From contig CAZLQF010000008.1 of the NCBI GenBank assembly GCA_964561545.1, forward strand, positions 1-64,000: a DNA stretch of 64,000 bases, read 5' to 3'. This document shows positions 27,303 through 36,441 of the stretch, in pieces (the first letter of the stretch is position 1; the number at the start of each line of letters is the position of its first letter). A program made the translations under genes and the position numbers. The notes beneath the pieces are model-generated. The model saw only the letters and a list, made by a program, of their open reading frames with translations. It ran no database searches and was not told the origin of the DNA. Source of the DNA: CAZLQF01 sp964561545 (GTDB lineage: Bacteria; Bacteroidota; Bacteroidia; CAILMK01; CAYYUA01).

Positions 27303-29456
27303 CTAACCTTTCGTCAAAGGTCGGTATTTTAAGCGGATTGAATTACCTACTACGATCACGTCCGAAAAAGCCATCGCCAAAGCTGCGATCATAGGGTTCA
27401 ACAATCCAATGGCAGCGAGTGGAATGGCCATCACATTGTAAAAGAAGGCCCAAAACAGGTTTTGTTTGATGGTGGTTAGGGTGGTCTTGCTGAGTCGATG
27501 AGCGTCCACCAATGAGCTTAGCTTACCATTCAATAACACCACTTCAGCCGATTGAATGGCTATTTCCGTGCCACTGCTCAGAGAAATACCAATGTTGGCT
27601 CTTGACAGGCTCGGAGCATCATTAATGCCATCCCCAACCATAGCCGTATCTGCTTTAGCCGAAAGTTGCTCGATAAATCGAAGTTTGGCTTCGGGTTGCT
27701 GCTCTGCATGGTAATTTTGGATATTTAAGTAATGAGCAACGTTTTTGGTTTTGGCCTCTTGATCACCTGACAGCAAGGTAGTCTGGATACCTTGTTGGTT
27801 AAAATAGTCTACTACTGGCTTCGCACCTGTTTGGACATCGTCTTCAATATCAATTCCTGCTATAAGTTCTTGGTTTCTAAGCAGGTAAACCTGGTGCTCC
27901 GGACTATTAGCTTTTTGGCTAACAAGGGATTTTGACCCAATTTGATAGACATCGCCATTTTCAGCTATGGCTTCGAGCCCAATGCCTTTTTGCTCCTTTA
28001 CAACTTTAAACTGGGTTGGTTGACCGTTTGGAAGAGCCTTGGCTATCGATTGAGCAATGGGGTGGGAGGAATGTTGCTCCAAATGGTGTATGATGCTTTT
28101 GATGTTGGCTTCATTGCCTTGGTAGATTTTAAGGTCCTTGATTTTGAATTGGCCTGAAGTTAAAGTACCGGTTTTATCAAATACAATGCTTTTAAGGTTT
28201 GCGAATTGTTCAAGGGTTTTACCGCCTTTGATAAGGATCCCATTCTTAGCAGCCCTACCAATACCTACCATAACGGCTGTAGGCGTTGCAAGCCCCATAG
28301 CACATGGGCAGGAAATGACAAGGACCGCTACAGCCCTTAGTAAGGCAAATTGCAAAGCTATACCAACCCAGAAGTAAGAAATCAAAAAAGTTATAATCGC
28401 AATGCTTACCACTACTGGAACAAATATAGCACTGACCCGATCTCCCAATCTTTGAATGGAAGGTTTTGATGATTGTGCATTTTTCACCAAATCTATAATC
28501 TGGGAAAGCACAGAATCTTTGCCAATAGTGGTCACTTTTACTTTAATGTTTCCTTCAGTTAAAATAGTGCCACCAATGGCTTTGTCTTCTTTTGCTTTTG
28601 AAACCGGATTGCTTTCACCCGTGATCATGCTTTCGTCCGCATATCCTTCGCCCCAAATGATAGTGCCGTCTGCAGGAATCCGGTCACCGCTATTCACCTG
28701 AACCAATTGGCCCTGGTCTAATTTTTCAGCAGGAATTTCATCAACGGATTCTTCATTGGTACCTTCCTGGGTTATAAGTTTTGCTTTGGAAGGCTTCAGT
28801 TTGCTTAGCTCATCGATTGCAGTGGTTGTTTGCTTCACCGATTTCTTTTCGAGTAAATTGCCCAAGAGCACCAGCGTTATAATGGTACCAGCTGTTTCAT
28901 AAAACATGTAATCTGGGCCTAACTTTAAAAGGGTGCCGGTTAAGCTGTAAAAAAATGCCGCTGAAGATCCCATAAAGATAAGAACGTCCATATTGGGAAC
29001 ACCGGACTTCAAAGAATGCCAGGCACTACTGCCGAAATGATAAAAACCCAATGCGTAGACCGGCAAGGCCAACATCAACTGAACGTAAGGATTGTGCATC
29101 CAATTGAACGGCAGGAACATGGCACTGAACAATGGAATTGTAAAAATTAGGCTTATGATGAATTTCTTTTTAAGGGTATGGTAAGTTTGGTCTCCCGAAT
29201 TTCCTTCTTCCTTCACCTTATAGCCTAATTGCTGAATGCCTTTTTTGATCTGTTGATCGTCTACATCTGGCTTATTCAGAAAGGATACATAGCCTGAAGC
29301 AAAATCTACTGTGATATCTTCCATGCCTTCTTCCTGCAAGTAATTGTTAACGCTTTGCGCACAATTGGCACAGGTCATTCCATCTACAATAAGTTCTTCC
29401 TTTTCAGTGGATTGACTTGCTGCTGTTTTTTTATTTTGAACCGCTTCTTCCTTCAT
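27303..29456 (-). CDS. copA: Copper-translocating P1B-type ATPase
   Basis: Exports Cu(I) from the cytoplasm using ATP. The 717 residues start with one heavy-metal-associated domain with the GMTCANCAQSVN metal site. The membrane site is CPC in SCPCAMGLATPTA, and the phosphorylation loop is DKTGTLTSG. The ATP-binding site includes HPIAQ and the hinge GDGINDAPSL. All are intact. It sits in a minus-strand run with a cytidine deaminase upstream (43 bp) and a GT9 gene downstream, an unusual setting for a metal pump; no CopY/CueR-type regulator or copper chaperone is adjacent. Confidence 0.96.
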   Translation of the reverse strand: MKEEAVQNKKTAASQSTEKEELIVDGMTCANCAQSVNNYLQEEGMEDITVDFASGYVSFLNKPDVDDQQIKKGIQQLGYKVKEEGNSGDQTYHTLKKKFIISLIFTIPLFSAMFLPFNWMHNPYVQLMLALPVYALGFYHFGSSAWHSLKSGVPNMDVLIFMGSSAAFFYSLTGTLLKLGPDYMFYETAGTIITLVLLGNLLEKKSVKQTTTAIDELSKLKPSKAKLITQEGTNEESVDEIPAEKLDQGQLVQVNSGDRIPADGTIIWGEGYADESMITGESNPVSKAKEDKAIGGTILTEGNIKVKVTTIGKDSVLSQIIDLVKNAQSSKPSIQRLGDRVSAIFVPVVVSIAIITFLISYFWVGIALQFALLRAVAVLVISCPCAMGLATPTAVMVGIGRAAKNGILIKGGKTLEQFANLKSIVFDKTGTLTSGQFKIKDLKIYQGNEANIKSIIHHLEQHSSHPIAQSIAKALPNGQPTQFKVVKEQKGIGLEAIAENGDVYQIGSKSLVSQKANSPEHQVYLLRNQELIAGIDIEDDVQTGAKPVVDYFNQQGIQTTLLSGDQEAKTKNVAHYLNIQNYHAEQQPEAKLRFIEQLSAKADTAMVGDGINDAPSLSRANIGISLSSGTEIAIQSAEVVLLNGKLSSLVDAHRLSKTTLTTIKQNLFWAFFYNVMAIPLAAIGLLNPMIAALAMAFSDVIVVGNSIRLKYRPLTKG

Positions 29457-29499
29457 TGGTTTTTATGCTTTCAACAATAAGGCTTATTGACGTCCTTAC

Positions 29500-29976
29500 T
29501 TATTCCTCAAACGTATAAACAAAGGGAAAAGGAAGGAGGTTTTCGATGGAATCAACCTGCCAGACTTCCTCCTTGCCATTGGCAATTAGGATTTTGATGG
29601 GCTTGTTTTGCTCGTGTTCATATTCAAAGATGGCTTGCCGGCAACCTCCACATGGGGTTATTAAATTGCGATCGGGTGTATCGGTATAAACGATCAAGTT
29701 GTCAATCTTAGTCTTTGGATACCGGGCTGCAGCAGAAAATATGGCCACCCGTTCTGCACACAAGCCGCTGGGAAAAGCCCGGTTTTCTTGGTTATTGCCG
29801 GTAACAATAGTCCCATCTTCTAATAAAACCCCGGAACCAATTTTAAAGTTGGAATAAGGACTATGTGAATTAATCCGTGCTTGAATCGCTGAATCCACCA
29901 ATTCATGCTGTTTTGAACTTAAATCCTGGTCGGGATCAAGCTGTTTTAATTCGGTTTTATGGTCGTATTTTTTCAT
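29500..29976 (-). CDS. cdd: Cytidine deaminase
   Basis: Deaminates cytidine and deoxycytidine to uridine for pyrimidine salvage. The 158-residue protein has the zinc-binding motifs CAERVA (with the catalytic Glu) and PCGGCRQ, and the substrate loop SPYSNFKIG. It is the first gene of the run that continues with copA. pyrG, which makes CTP, is the next gene upstream but is separated by 216 bp. Confidence 0.95.
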   Translation of the reverse strand: MKKYDHKTELKQLDPDQDLSSKQHELVDSAIQARINSHSPYSNFKIGSGVLLEDGTIVTGNNQENRAFPSGLCAERVAIFSAAARYPKTKIDNLIVYTDTPDRNLITPCGGCRQAIFEYEHEQNKPIKILIANGKEEVWQVDSIENLLPFPFVYTFEE

Positions 29977-30192
29977 GGTAATTTGCTGTTAATGATTTTA
30001 AGTTGTCAATTAACATTTTAAATTGGCCTATTCAATAATCAGATATTGAGCGCTTAACGTGAATCATAGGTTTTTATTTCCACTACGATCTAATAAAAAA
30101 AACTTAATGCAATCACCCTATGGCGATAACAGCTTAAGAACCACCTATTGGTGGTCAGGCATTAACGTAATTTCTAATATTAAAACATTTGC

Positions 30193-31854
30193 TTAGCTTC
30201 CAATGGTCATTTGTTTTTTTAGTTGATCTTTATGCTTGACAGTGGCAGCAACAAATTTTACAAATAAAGCGTGAGGTTCAAGGACCGTGCTACTATATTC
30301 GGGATGAAATTGTGTGCCAACGTACCAAGGATGGTCTTTAAGTTCTACAATCTCTACAAGATTGGTTTCCGGGTTGATGCCGCTCATGGTTAAGCCCCCC
30401 GCTTGAAGGCCTTCCAAATATTGATTGTTAAGCTCATATCGGTGCCGGTGCCGTTCAGTGATGTTTTGTTTTTCATAGGTTTGATAGGCTTTGGTAGCCT
30501 TTTTCACCTTGCATTTATAAGCGCCCAATCGCATGGTACCTCCTTTTTGGCTGATCTGTTTTTGTTCTTCCATCAGATCAATAACAGGGTACGGGGTGTT
30601 CGGCCCAAATTCTGTTGAATTTGCTTCGTCCCATCCCAAAACATTCCTTGCAAATTCTATTATGCCACATTGCATGCCTAAACAAATGCCAAACAAGGGG
30701 ATTTGTTGAACCCTCGCGTATTCAATCCCTTGAATCTTGCCTTCAATACCCCGGTCACCAAAACCAGGCGCTACTAAAATTCCATCCAGATTTTTGAGTT
30801 CCTTTTCAACGTTATTTTCGCGCAAGTATTCAGATGAGATGTATTTAACATTGACCTTGGCATCATTGCTAACACCTGCATGAATGATGGCTTCTTTGAT
30901 CGATTTGTAGGCATCCGGTAATTCCGTGTATTTGCCGATTAAGCCAATGTTGACTTCATGGTAAGGATTCTTTAATTTTTGCAGGAAGTCCTTCCAGTCG
31001 GTCATTTCTGGTTCTGATTTGCTAGGCAACCGGAATTTGGAAAGCAGTACCTTGTCCAGGTCTTCCTTCATCATTTTTAGTGGCACATCGTAGATGGTAT
31101 CCGAATCAAGGGCTTCAATGACTGAATTAAGCTTAACATTGGAAAAGAGGGCTAATTTTTTACGGATGTCATAATCAAGCTGCTGAACGGTTCGGCAGAC
31201 CAGCATATCAGGCTGAATTCCGTATTCTTGAAGCTTTTTAACCGAGTGTTGGGTGGGTTTGGTCTTAAGTTCTCCGGCAGCCTCAAGGTAAGGAACAAGG
31301 GTTAAATGAACCACTACTGAATGGGTATCTCCAAGCTCCCATTTCATCTGCCTTACTGCTTCTACAAATGGTAGTGATTCTATATCCCCTATGGTCCCGC
31401 CAATTTCTGTAATTACGATGTCATATTCATCTTCTTCAGTGATTTTCTTAAAGCGGTACTTGATCTCATCGGTTATGTGCGGAATAACCTGTACCGTTTT
31501 GCCCAAATAATCGCCCCTTCGTTCTTTTTCAATGACGGATAAGTAGACACGACCCGTAGTAACATTGTTGAGTTGCGAAGTATTGATGTTGAGGAACCTT
31601 TCGTAGTGCCCCAGGTCGAGATCTGTTTCAGCCCCATCTTTGGTTACGTAACACTCACCATGCTCATAGGGGTTCAGGGTGCCCGGATCTACATTGATAT
31701 AGGGATCAAACTTTTGAATAGTAACAGAATAACCACGCCCTTGCAGCAATTTGCCGATCGAAGCTGATAAGATCCCCTTGCCCAATGAAGAAGTTACCCC
31801 ACCCGTAACAAAAATATGCTTGGTTGTTTTCTTTTTTTGATGGTTTTGTTCCAT
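30193..31854 (-). CDS. pyrG: CTP synthase
   Basis: Makes CTP from UTP, ATP and glutamine. I set the start at ATG 31854 (MEQNHQKKKTTKHIFVTGG), because the open frame before it runs into the assembly gap. This gives 553 residues, normal for the family. The synthetase domain has FVTGGVTSSLGKGI and the UTP/CTP site GTIGDIESLPF. The glutamine amidotransferase domain (from ~residue 290) has the catalytic cysteine in GICLGMQCG and the HPEYSS histidine and glutamate. It faces the gap, so its promoter region is mostly unsequenced. Confidence 0.97.
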   Translation of the reverse strand: MEQNHQKKKTTKHIFVTGGVTSSLGKGILSASIGKLLQGRGYSVTIQKFDPYINVDPGTLNPYEHGECYVTKDGAETDLDLGHYERFLNINTSQLNNVTTGRVYLSVIEKERRGDYLGKTVQVIPHITDEIKYRFKKITEEDEYDIVITEIGGTIGDIESLPFVEAVRQMKWELGDTHSVVVHLTLVPYLEAAGELKTKPTQHSVKKLQEYGIQPDMLVCRTVQQLDYDIRKKLALFSNVKLNSVIEALDSDTIYDVPLKMMKEDLDKVLLSKFRLPSKSEPEMTDWKDFLQKLKNPYHEVNIGLIGKYTELPDAYKSIKEAIIHAGVSNDAKVNVKYISSEYLRENNVEKELKNLDGILVAPGFGDRGIEGKIQGIEYARVQQIPLFGICLGMQCGIIEFARNVLGWDEANSTEFGPNTPYPVIDLMEEQKQISQKGGTMRLGAYKCKVKKATKAYQTYEKQNITERHRHRYELNNQYLEGLQAGGLTMSGINPETNLVEIVELKDHPWYVGTQFHPEYSSTVLEPHALFVKFVAATVKHKDQLKKQMTIGS

Positions 31855-31873
31855 GGCCCGATTTGAATTTAAG

Positions 31874-31973
31874 NNNNNNNNNNNNNNNNNNNNNNNNNNN
31901 NNNNNNNNNNNNNNNNNNNNNNNNNNNNNNNNNNNNNNNNNNNNNNNNNNNNNNNNNNNNNNNNNNNNNNNNN
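31874..31973. other. Assembly gap (100 N)
   Basis: Exactly 100 Ns mark a scaffold join of unknown true length. It removes the 3' end of kdsB, the spacer and the upstream region of pyrG. Apparent long frames across it are artefacts. Confidence 1.
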
Positions 31974-32725
31974 TCGGTATTTTGTGTTTGAATGTACTCA
32001 TTGGCTTTATCCAAATCTTGTTGGGTGTCAATGCCAAAGCTTTCGTATGCTGTTTCAATTACATGGATGGGGTAGCCGTGATCTAACCAGCGCAATTGTT
32101 CCAATGATTCAGCTTTTTCAAGAACTGAGTGTGGGAGTTTAATTAATTCTTCAAGGGTTTTGGTCTTGTAACCATAAATACCAATGTGCTTATAAAAATT
32201 GAAATGGAGATGCCATTGAGCAAGGCTCTCATCCCGTAAATAGGGGATGGGCGACCTACTGAAATAGAGCGCTCGAAGTTGTTGATTAAAAACAACCTTA
32301 ACAACAACTGGTGACATCAAATCCTCCTGTTGTTCAATTTTTTTGCCGAGCGTCACAATTTGCGTTGACGGGTTATTTTGAAAAGTATGAACGATCTGAT
32401 CGATTTGTTGAGGTTGAATAAAAGGTTCATCTCCCTGGATATTGATCAGGCAATCAAAGTATTGGTTGATTTGACCAATGGCTTCATGGCATCGCTCTGT
32501 TCCGGTGGCTGTTTCGGGTGAGGTCATTACGGCATTCATCCCAATTTCCCTCGCATGCTCAAGGATTTGGTGATGATCCGTTGCAATGAAAACTTCGTCT
32601 AAAGAGGATGCAGTCACGCTTTCATAAACTCGCTGGATGATCGATTTGGAGCCAATTTTCGCAATGGGTTTACCGGGCAATCGGGATGATTGATAACGAG
32701 CAGGTATGATGCCGGCTATCCTCAT
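31974..32725 (-). CDS. kdsB: 3-deoxy-manno-octulosonate cytidylyltransferase (3' end in gap)
   Basis: Activates Kdo as CMP-Kdo for lipopolysaccharide inner core. About 250 residues are visible and the family length is about 250, so at most a few residues and the stop are lost to the gap. Features are IIPARYQSSRLPGKPIAKIG (CTP-binding), NIQGDEPFI and IGIYGYKTKTLEEL. It starts 4 bp after the stop of the LolD-type gene, so the two are cotranscribed. Confidence 0.94.
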
Positions 32726-32729
32726 GATG

Positions 32730-33410
32730 TTAAGCCTTCTTAGGGTTTAATAATTCCTCTTCCACCATAATTCCATCCTGGAGGGTGATCCGCCTATCGG
32801 CCATGGCCGCCAATGATTCATTATGGGTCACAATCACAAACGTTTGACCAAATTCTTTTCGAAGCTTAAAGAACATTTGGTGTAATTCTTCAGCCGTTTG
32901 GGTATCCAGATTTCCTGATGGCTCATCTGCCAGAATAACTGATGGCTCATTTACCAATGCCCTTGCCACAGCTACTCTTTGTTGTTCACCGCCTGAAAGT
33001 TCGGCAGGTTTGTGGGTAAGCCGCTCACTGAGCCCAAAGTAGCTTAAAAGTTCCTTACTTTTACGGTAACCCTCATCTTTATTTTGCTTCGAAATAAATG
33101 CCGGAATGGCCACATTTTCCCAAGCGTTAAATTCAGGTAAGAGATGGTGAAACTGGAATACAAAACCTATTTCCTTATTGCGAAAGGCGGCAATTTCCTT
33201 GTTGCTTAATTGGTATAAGAACCTTTCATTGATGGATAGTTCCCCTTGGTTAGGAAAATCGAGCGTTCCAAGGATTTGAAGCAGCGTGGTTTTACCAGCA
33301 CCGGATGGACCTACAATGGAAACAATCTCACCTTTATCCACGTGAAGGTCAACCCCTTTTAATACTCCAAGGTTGCCATAATTTTTGCTAATTTGTTTTG
33401 CTGTGATCAA
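32730..33410 (-). CDS. ABC transporter ATP-binding protein, LolD-type
   Basis: A 226-residue single nucleotide-binding domain with Walker A GPSGAGKT, signature LSGGEQQRVAVARAL and Walker B ILADEPSGNLD. The sequence resembles LolD and MacB ATPases, which drive lipoprotein release or MacAB-type export. The partner permease is not in the window. It is the promoter-proximal gene of a pair with kdsB, which supports an envelope role. Confidence 0.87.
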   Translation of the reverse strand: MITAKQISKNYGNLGVLKGVDLHVDKGEIVSIVGPSGAGKTTLLQILGTLDFPNQGELSINERFLYQLSNKEIAAFRNKEIGFVFQFHHLLPEFNAWENVAIPAFISKQNKDEGYRKSKELLSYFGLSERLTHKPAELSGGEQQRVAVARALVNEPSVILADEPSGNLDTQTAEELHQMFFKLRKEFGQTFVIVTHNESLAAMADRRITLQDGIMVEEELLNPKKA

Positions 33411-33787
33411 GGAATATCATTTATAAATTGCAAAGGTATTGATTAATTGATGTAAATTAGAACTGAAGGGAACCTCAATCCAAACACCAAGTTTTAAGGC
33501 AAAAGTATTATAATTGGTATTTTAAGGTTTTAGGAAAATACCTGGATTTGCTAATCGCCAAAAGCATAAAGTTGCAAGGTTATTCCGTTTTTTCAAATTG
33601 AAAATAGGATTAAAATTAAGTTCGTGAAAACATTAACAACCTTGCGCAGTTAGGTTCTAACAGAATTACCAAGGTCAATACACTAACGCGTTAGCACCAT
33701 CACATCACCAAAGTATTAATTACAATATTTTTCAATAAAATCACTTCTCTAAAATTTAATACCTTAGCTCCTTTAAATATTTAGCAT
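33411..33787. other. Divergent intergenic region with a 12-bp palindrome
   Basis: This is the spacer between the LolD-type gene and the RDD gene. A perfect palindrome, CTAACGCGTTAG, lies at 33683-33694, about 95 bp before the RDD start. Its half-sites match those of the TetR operator at 54021 but without the 2-bp centre. Nothing else is recognised. Confidence 0.4.
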
Positions 33788-34231
33788 ATGGATGGAGTGA
33801 ATTACCGAGAAGATTCATATAAACAAGAAAACGCAACAGCGAATTACAATGATAAGCCTCAAGCTCCACCTGTTCACAGGATTTTAGCAGGAATTATCGA
33901 TTTTACTATAGGGATTGTTTTATGGCTGGTATTGGCTTACTTTGGCTTGTTTGTCGGAGCTATTTACCTACTTGTGAAGGATGGACTGCCCTTTTTAAAT
34001 GGTCAAAGCTTGGGTAAAAAAACCGTAGGCCTTCAGGCTGTTGACGTAAATGGAAAAACATTGTTGAACAATTGGGGGCCAGAGATCCTCAGAAATGTGG
34101 TGTTACTGATCCCGTTCTTCCCCATTGTAGAGTTGGTGGTTTTTGTTACCAACAATGACCGTTTAAGGTTGGGTGATCATTTGGCCAAGACAAAAGTCAT
34201 AAAGATTCAGAAGACCAATTTAGACGAATAG
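33788..34231 (+). CDS. RDD family membrane protein
   Basis: A 147-residue membrane protein. A soluble N-terminus of about 30 residues is followed by the RDD core: PPVHRILAGIIDFTIGIVLW, a second hydrophobic segment and GQSLGKKTVGLQAV. The usual first RDD arginine is present as HRILAGIID. The family is of uncertain and probably mixed function. It lies upstream of mpl on the same strand, but a strong hairpin separates them. Confidence 0.88.
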   Translation: MDGVNYREDSYKQENATANYNDKPQAPPVHRILAGIIDFTIGIVLWLVLAYFGLFVGAIYLLVKDGLPFLNGQSLGKKTVGLQAVDVNGKTLLNNWGPEILRNVVLLIPFFPIVELVVFVTNNDRLRLGDHLAKTKVIKIQKTNLDE

Positions 34232-34254
34232 TAGGTGATTTTAAAATAAAAATT

Positions 34255-34284
34255 AAAAAGCTTGGCTTGCAGGCCGGGCTTTTT
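34255..34284 (+). terminator. Intrinsic terminator after the RDD gene
   Basis: AAAAAGCTTGGC and GCCGGGCTTTTT form a 12-bp stem with two G-U wobbles and a 6-nt loop. The A5 and T5 ends suit termination in either direction. It lies 24 bp past the RDD stop and 28 bp before the mpl start, so mpl likely has its own promoter or relies on readthrough. Confidence 0.75.
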
Positions 34285-34312
34285 CATTGGTAATCTGTTA
34301 AACCAAGCTTTA

Positions 34313-35668
34313 ATGAGAATTCACCTCATAGCTGTAGGTGGAAGCATCATGCACCAGCTGGCCATTACACTTTATAAGAAGGGCCACATCATTAGCGGTT
34401 CTGATGATGAAATCTTTGACCCGGCATACACCAACCTTGAAAATGCCAATTTACTTCCAAAAGACAAAGGATGGAATCCTGAAACGGTTACCAATGATTT
34501 GGATGCTGTCATTTTGGGCATGCATGCCAAAAAAGATAACCCAGAGTTGCAAAAAGCTCATGCATTGGGGTTAAAGACCTATTCATTTCCAAAGTTCGTA
34601 TATCAACAAAGTAAAGCTAAGACCAGGATCGTAATAGGCGGAAGCCATGGTAAGACGACCATTACCGCTATGGTGATGCATGTACTTGCCAGGCAGGAAA
34701 TGGATTTTGATTATTTGGTAGGAGCTCCCGTTGAAGGTTTTGAAAGGAGTGTAAAAATAACGGATGCGCCCTTGATTTTGTTGGAAGGTGATGAATACCT
34801 GTCATCGCCTACGGATCCTACACCTAAGTTTTTGCATTATTACCCGCAAATGGCCGTCTTATCCGGGATTGCATGGGATCATATGAATGTATTCCCGACT
34901 TTTGAAAATTACCTTGATCAATTCAGACGCTTCCTGGATCAATTGGATGCTCAATCATTATTGGTCTACAACCTTGAAGACGAGCACTTGCAAGAGTTAA
35001 TAAGTGAGCAGGGTTGGCGCTTTAAGGCCATTCCCTATCAAATGCCGTCCTATCAGGTTAAAAATGGGCAATTTTCTATTGGATTAGGTGGCGAAACTTA
35101 CGAGCTATCGCTCAATGGCACCCACAATTTACAAAACCTGGAAGCAGCTCATCAGATTTGTAAAGCATTGGGTATCGAAGATCAACAATTTTATAAGCAT
35201 ATCAGGGATTTTAAAGGGGCAGGCAGAAGGTTAGAGCTGTTAAAGCAAACGAACGATTCACTGATATTCAAAGATTTTGCCCATGCGCCCTCTAAGGTAG
35301 AGGGAACCCTCAACGGGTTAAGCACCCAATATCCGGATCAAAAACTGGTAGGTTGCTTGGAGCTACACACTTATAGCTCTCTTAATAAGGAGTTTTTACC
35401 TCAATACCGGCATAAAGCCGATGCAGCTGATCGTTTGATGGTATTGGTTAATCCTCATGCCATTAAAATGAAAAACATGGAGCCCATTAGTCCCGAAGAG
35501 ATTAAGGAGGCATTCGGAAGGAGGGATGTAGAAGTATATACCAAGGTGGAAGGTCTTAAAGCAGAATTGGAGTTGCTCGAATTGGTTGATACCGTTTTGG
35601 TTTTAATGAGTTCTGGCAATTACGGAGGATTGGATGTGGAATCCATTGTTAACAAAAAGGGGGATTAA
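34313..35668 (+). CDS. mpl: UDP-N-acetylmuramate:L-alanyl-gamma-D-glutamyl-meso-diaminopimelate ligase
   Basis: Recycles cell-wall tripeptide by joining it to UDP-MurNAc. The frame is open to 34262, but the first 17 codons overlap the terminator hairpin, so I use the ATG at 34313 (MRIHLIAVGGSIMHQLA), giving 451 residues. Mur-ligase features are GGSHGKTTITAM (ATP loop), the DEYLSSPTDPTPK region and the FKDFAHAPSKVEGTL segment, which in MurC/Mpl reads DDFAHHP-like. The HIIAIGGS-type N-terminus, with GS where MurC has GI, points to Mpl. Confidence 0.93.
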   Translation: MRIHLIAVGGSIMHQLAITLYKKGHIISGSDDEIFDPAYTNLENANLLPKDKGWNPETVTNDLDAVILGMHAKKDNPELQKAHALGLKTYSFPKFVYQQSKAKTRIVIGGSHGKTTITAMVMHVLARQEMDFDYLVGAPVEGFERSVKITDAPLILLEGDEYLSSPTDPTPKFLHYYPQMAVLSGIAWDHMNVFPTFENYLDQFRRFLDQLDAQSLLVYNLEDEHLQELISEQGWRFKAIPYQMPSYQVKNGQFSIGLGGETYELSLNGTHNLQNLEAAHQICKALGIEDQQFYKHIRDFKGAGRRLELLKQTNDSLIFKDFAHAPSKVEGTLNGLSTQYPDQKLVGCLELHTYSSLNKEFLPQYRHKADAADRLMVLVNPHAIKMKNMEPISPEEIKEAFGRRDVEVYTKVEGLKAELELLELVDTVLVLMSSGNYGGLDVESIVNKKGD

Positions 35669-35750
35669 GATGATCTTCTACGAAATTGCAACTGCATTCC
35701 TTACGCAGATAAGGTTATCACCTTTATTGCTTTTATGTAGAGCACTCTAA

Positions 35751-36425
35751 TTATTTGGTTCGAGCAATTAAGGGCCGGTTCCCTGAAACGGTAAGGGGAA
35801 ATGTGGGGCCAACTTTTTTTTCAAGCTTTTTTTGAAGCATTTGGCTTTTCTTTTTCAAAGATTTTCGATCGCTAAGGTGATTAAAAAATACAGTCCCTTT
35901 TCTATTGAGCATTTTTTTGAGATTTTTTAAAAACGCCTCATTGTAAAGTTTTTCTGGGACCTCGTCCTCATTAAATACATCCAGAACAATAAGATCAAAT
36001 GTTTGATCGGTTGTTTGAGCAAATTCATATACATCTTGCCAATAAAGGGTAGTTTGGGGAGCAATTTGATCAAATTCAAAGTACTCATGGGCTATGTCAA
36101 GCATTACTGGGTCCAATTCTACACCCGTAATTTCAAGGTCCGGCTTTTTGTAGATCAAAATATGAGCTACATCACCCACGCCAAAACCGAGTATTAGCAC
36201 ATTGTTAGTTTGGGCATGAGGGAGTTCCAGGTAATCAAATGCCTGGACAAAGAAATCATGCAAATCACCAAAAGCATAGTTGACACGCTGCCCATTCAGA
36301 ATGTAGCGGCCTTGCACATATTTGATGGATAGCTCTTGATGATAGGAGGACCTAAAAGAGGCAACATCCAGAAGCCTAAAATAACTTGCAATGTAACCTG
36401 TTAAATTTTTGAGCTTCATGTTCAT
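35751..36425 (-). CDS. Spermidine-synthase-like methyltransferase-fold protein
   Basis: A 224-residue Rossmann protein with the S-adenosyl ligand loop LILGFGVGDVAHIL, acidic residue ELDPVML and DLIVLDVFNEDEVPEKLY, resembling the polyamine aminopropyltransferase fold. The N-terminal beta domain of true spermidine synthase is reduced, so the substrate could differ. It lies 16 bp after the T9SS-cargo gene on the same strand. Confidence 0.82.
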   Translation of the reverse strand: MNMKLKNLTGYIASYFRLLDVASFRSSYHQELSIKYVQGRYILNGQRVNYAFGDLHDFFVQAFDYLELPHAQTNNVLILGFGVGDVAHILIYKKPDLEITGVELDPVMLDIAHEYFEFDQIAPQTTLYWQDVYEFAQTTDQTFDLIVLDVFNEDEVPEKLYNEAFLKNLKKMLNRKGTVFFNHLSDRKSLKKKSQMLQKKLEKKVGPTFPLTVSGNRPLIARTK

Positions 36426-36441
36426 CGATTGCCATAGGTAC

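Noticed and set aside
31706..32058. Frames spanning the N run that join pyrG and kdsB
   Set aside because: Artefact of translating Ns; the two genes are separate.
34262..34312. Upstream extension of mpl
   Set aside because: Overlaps a strong terminator hairpin; the ATG at 34313 gives the conserved family start.
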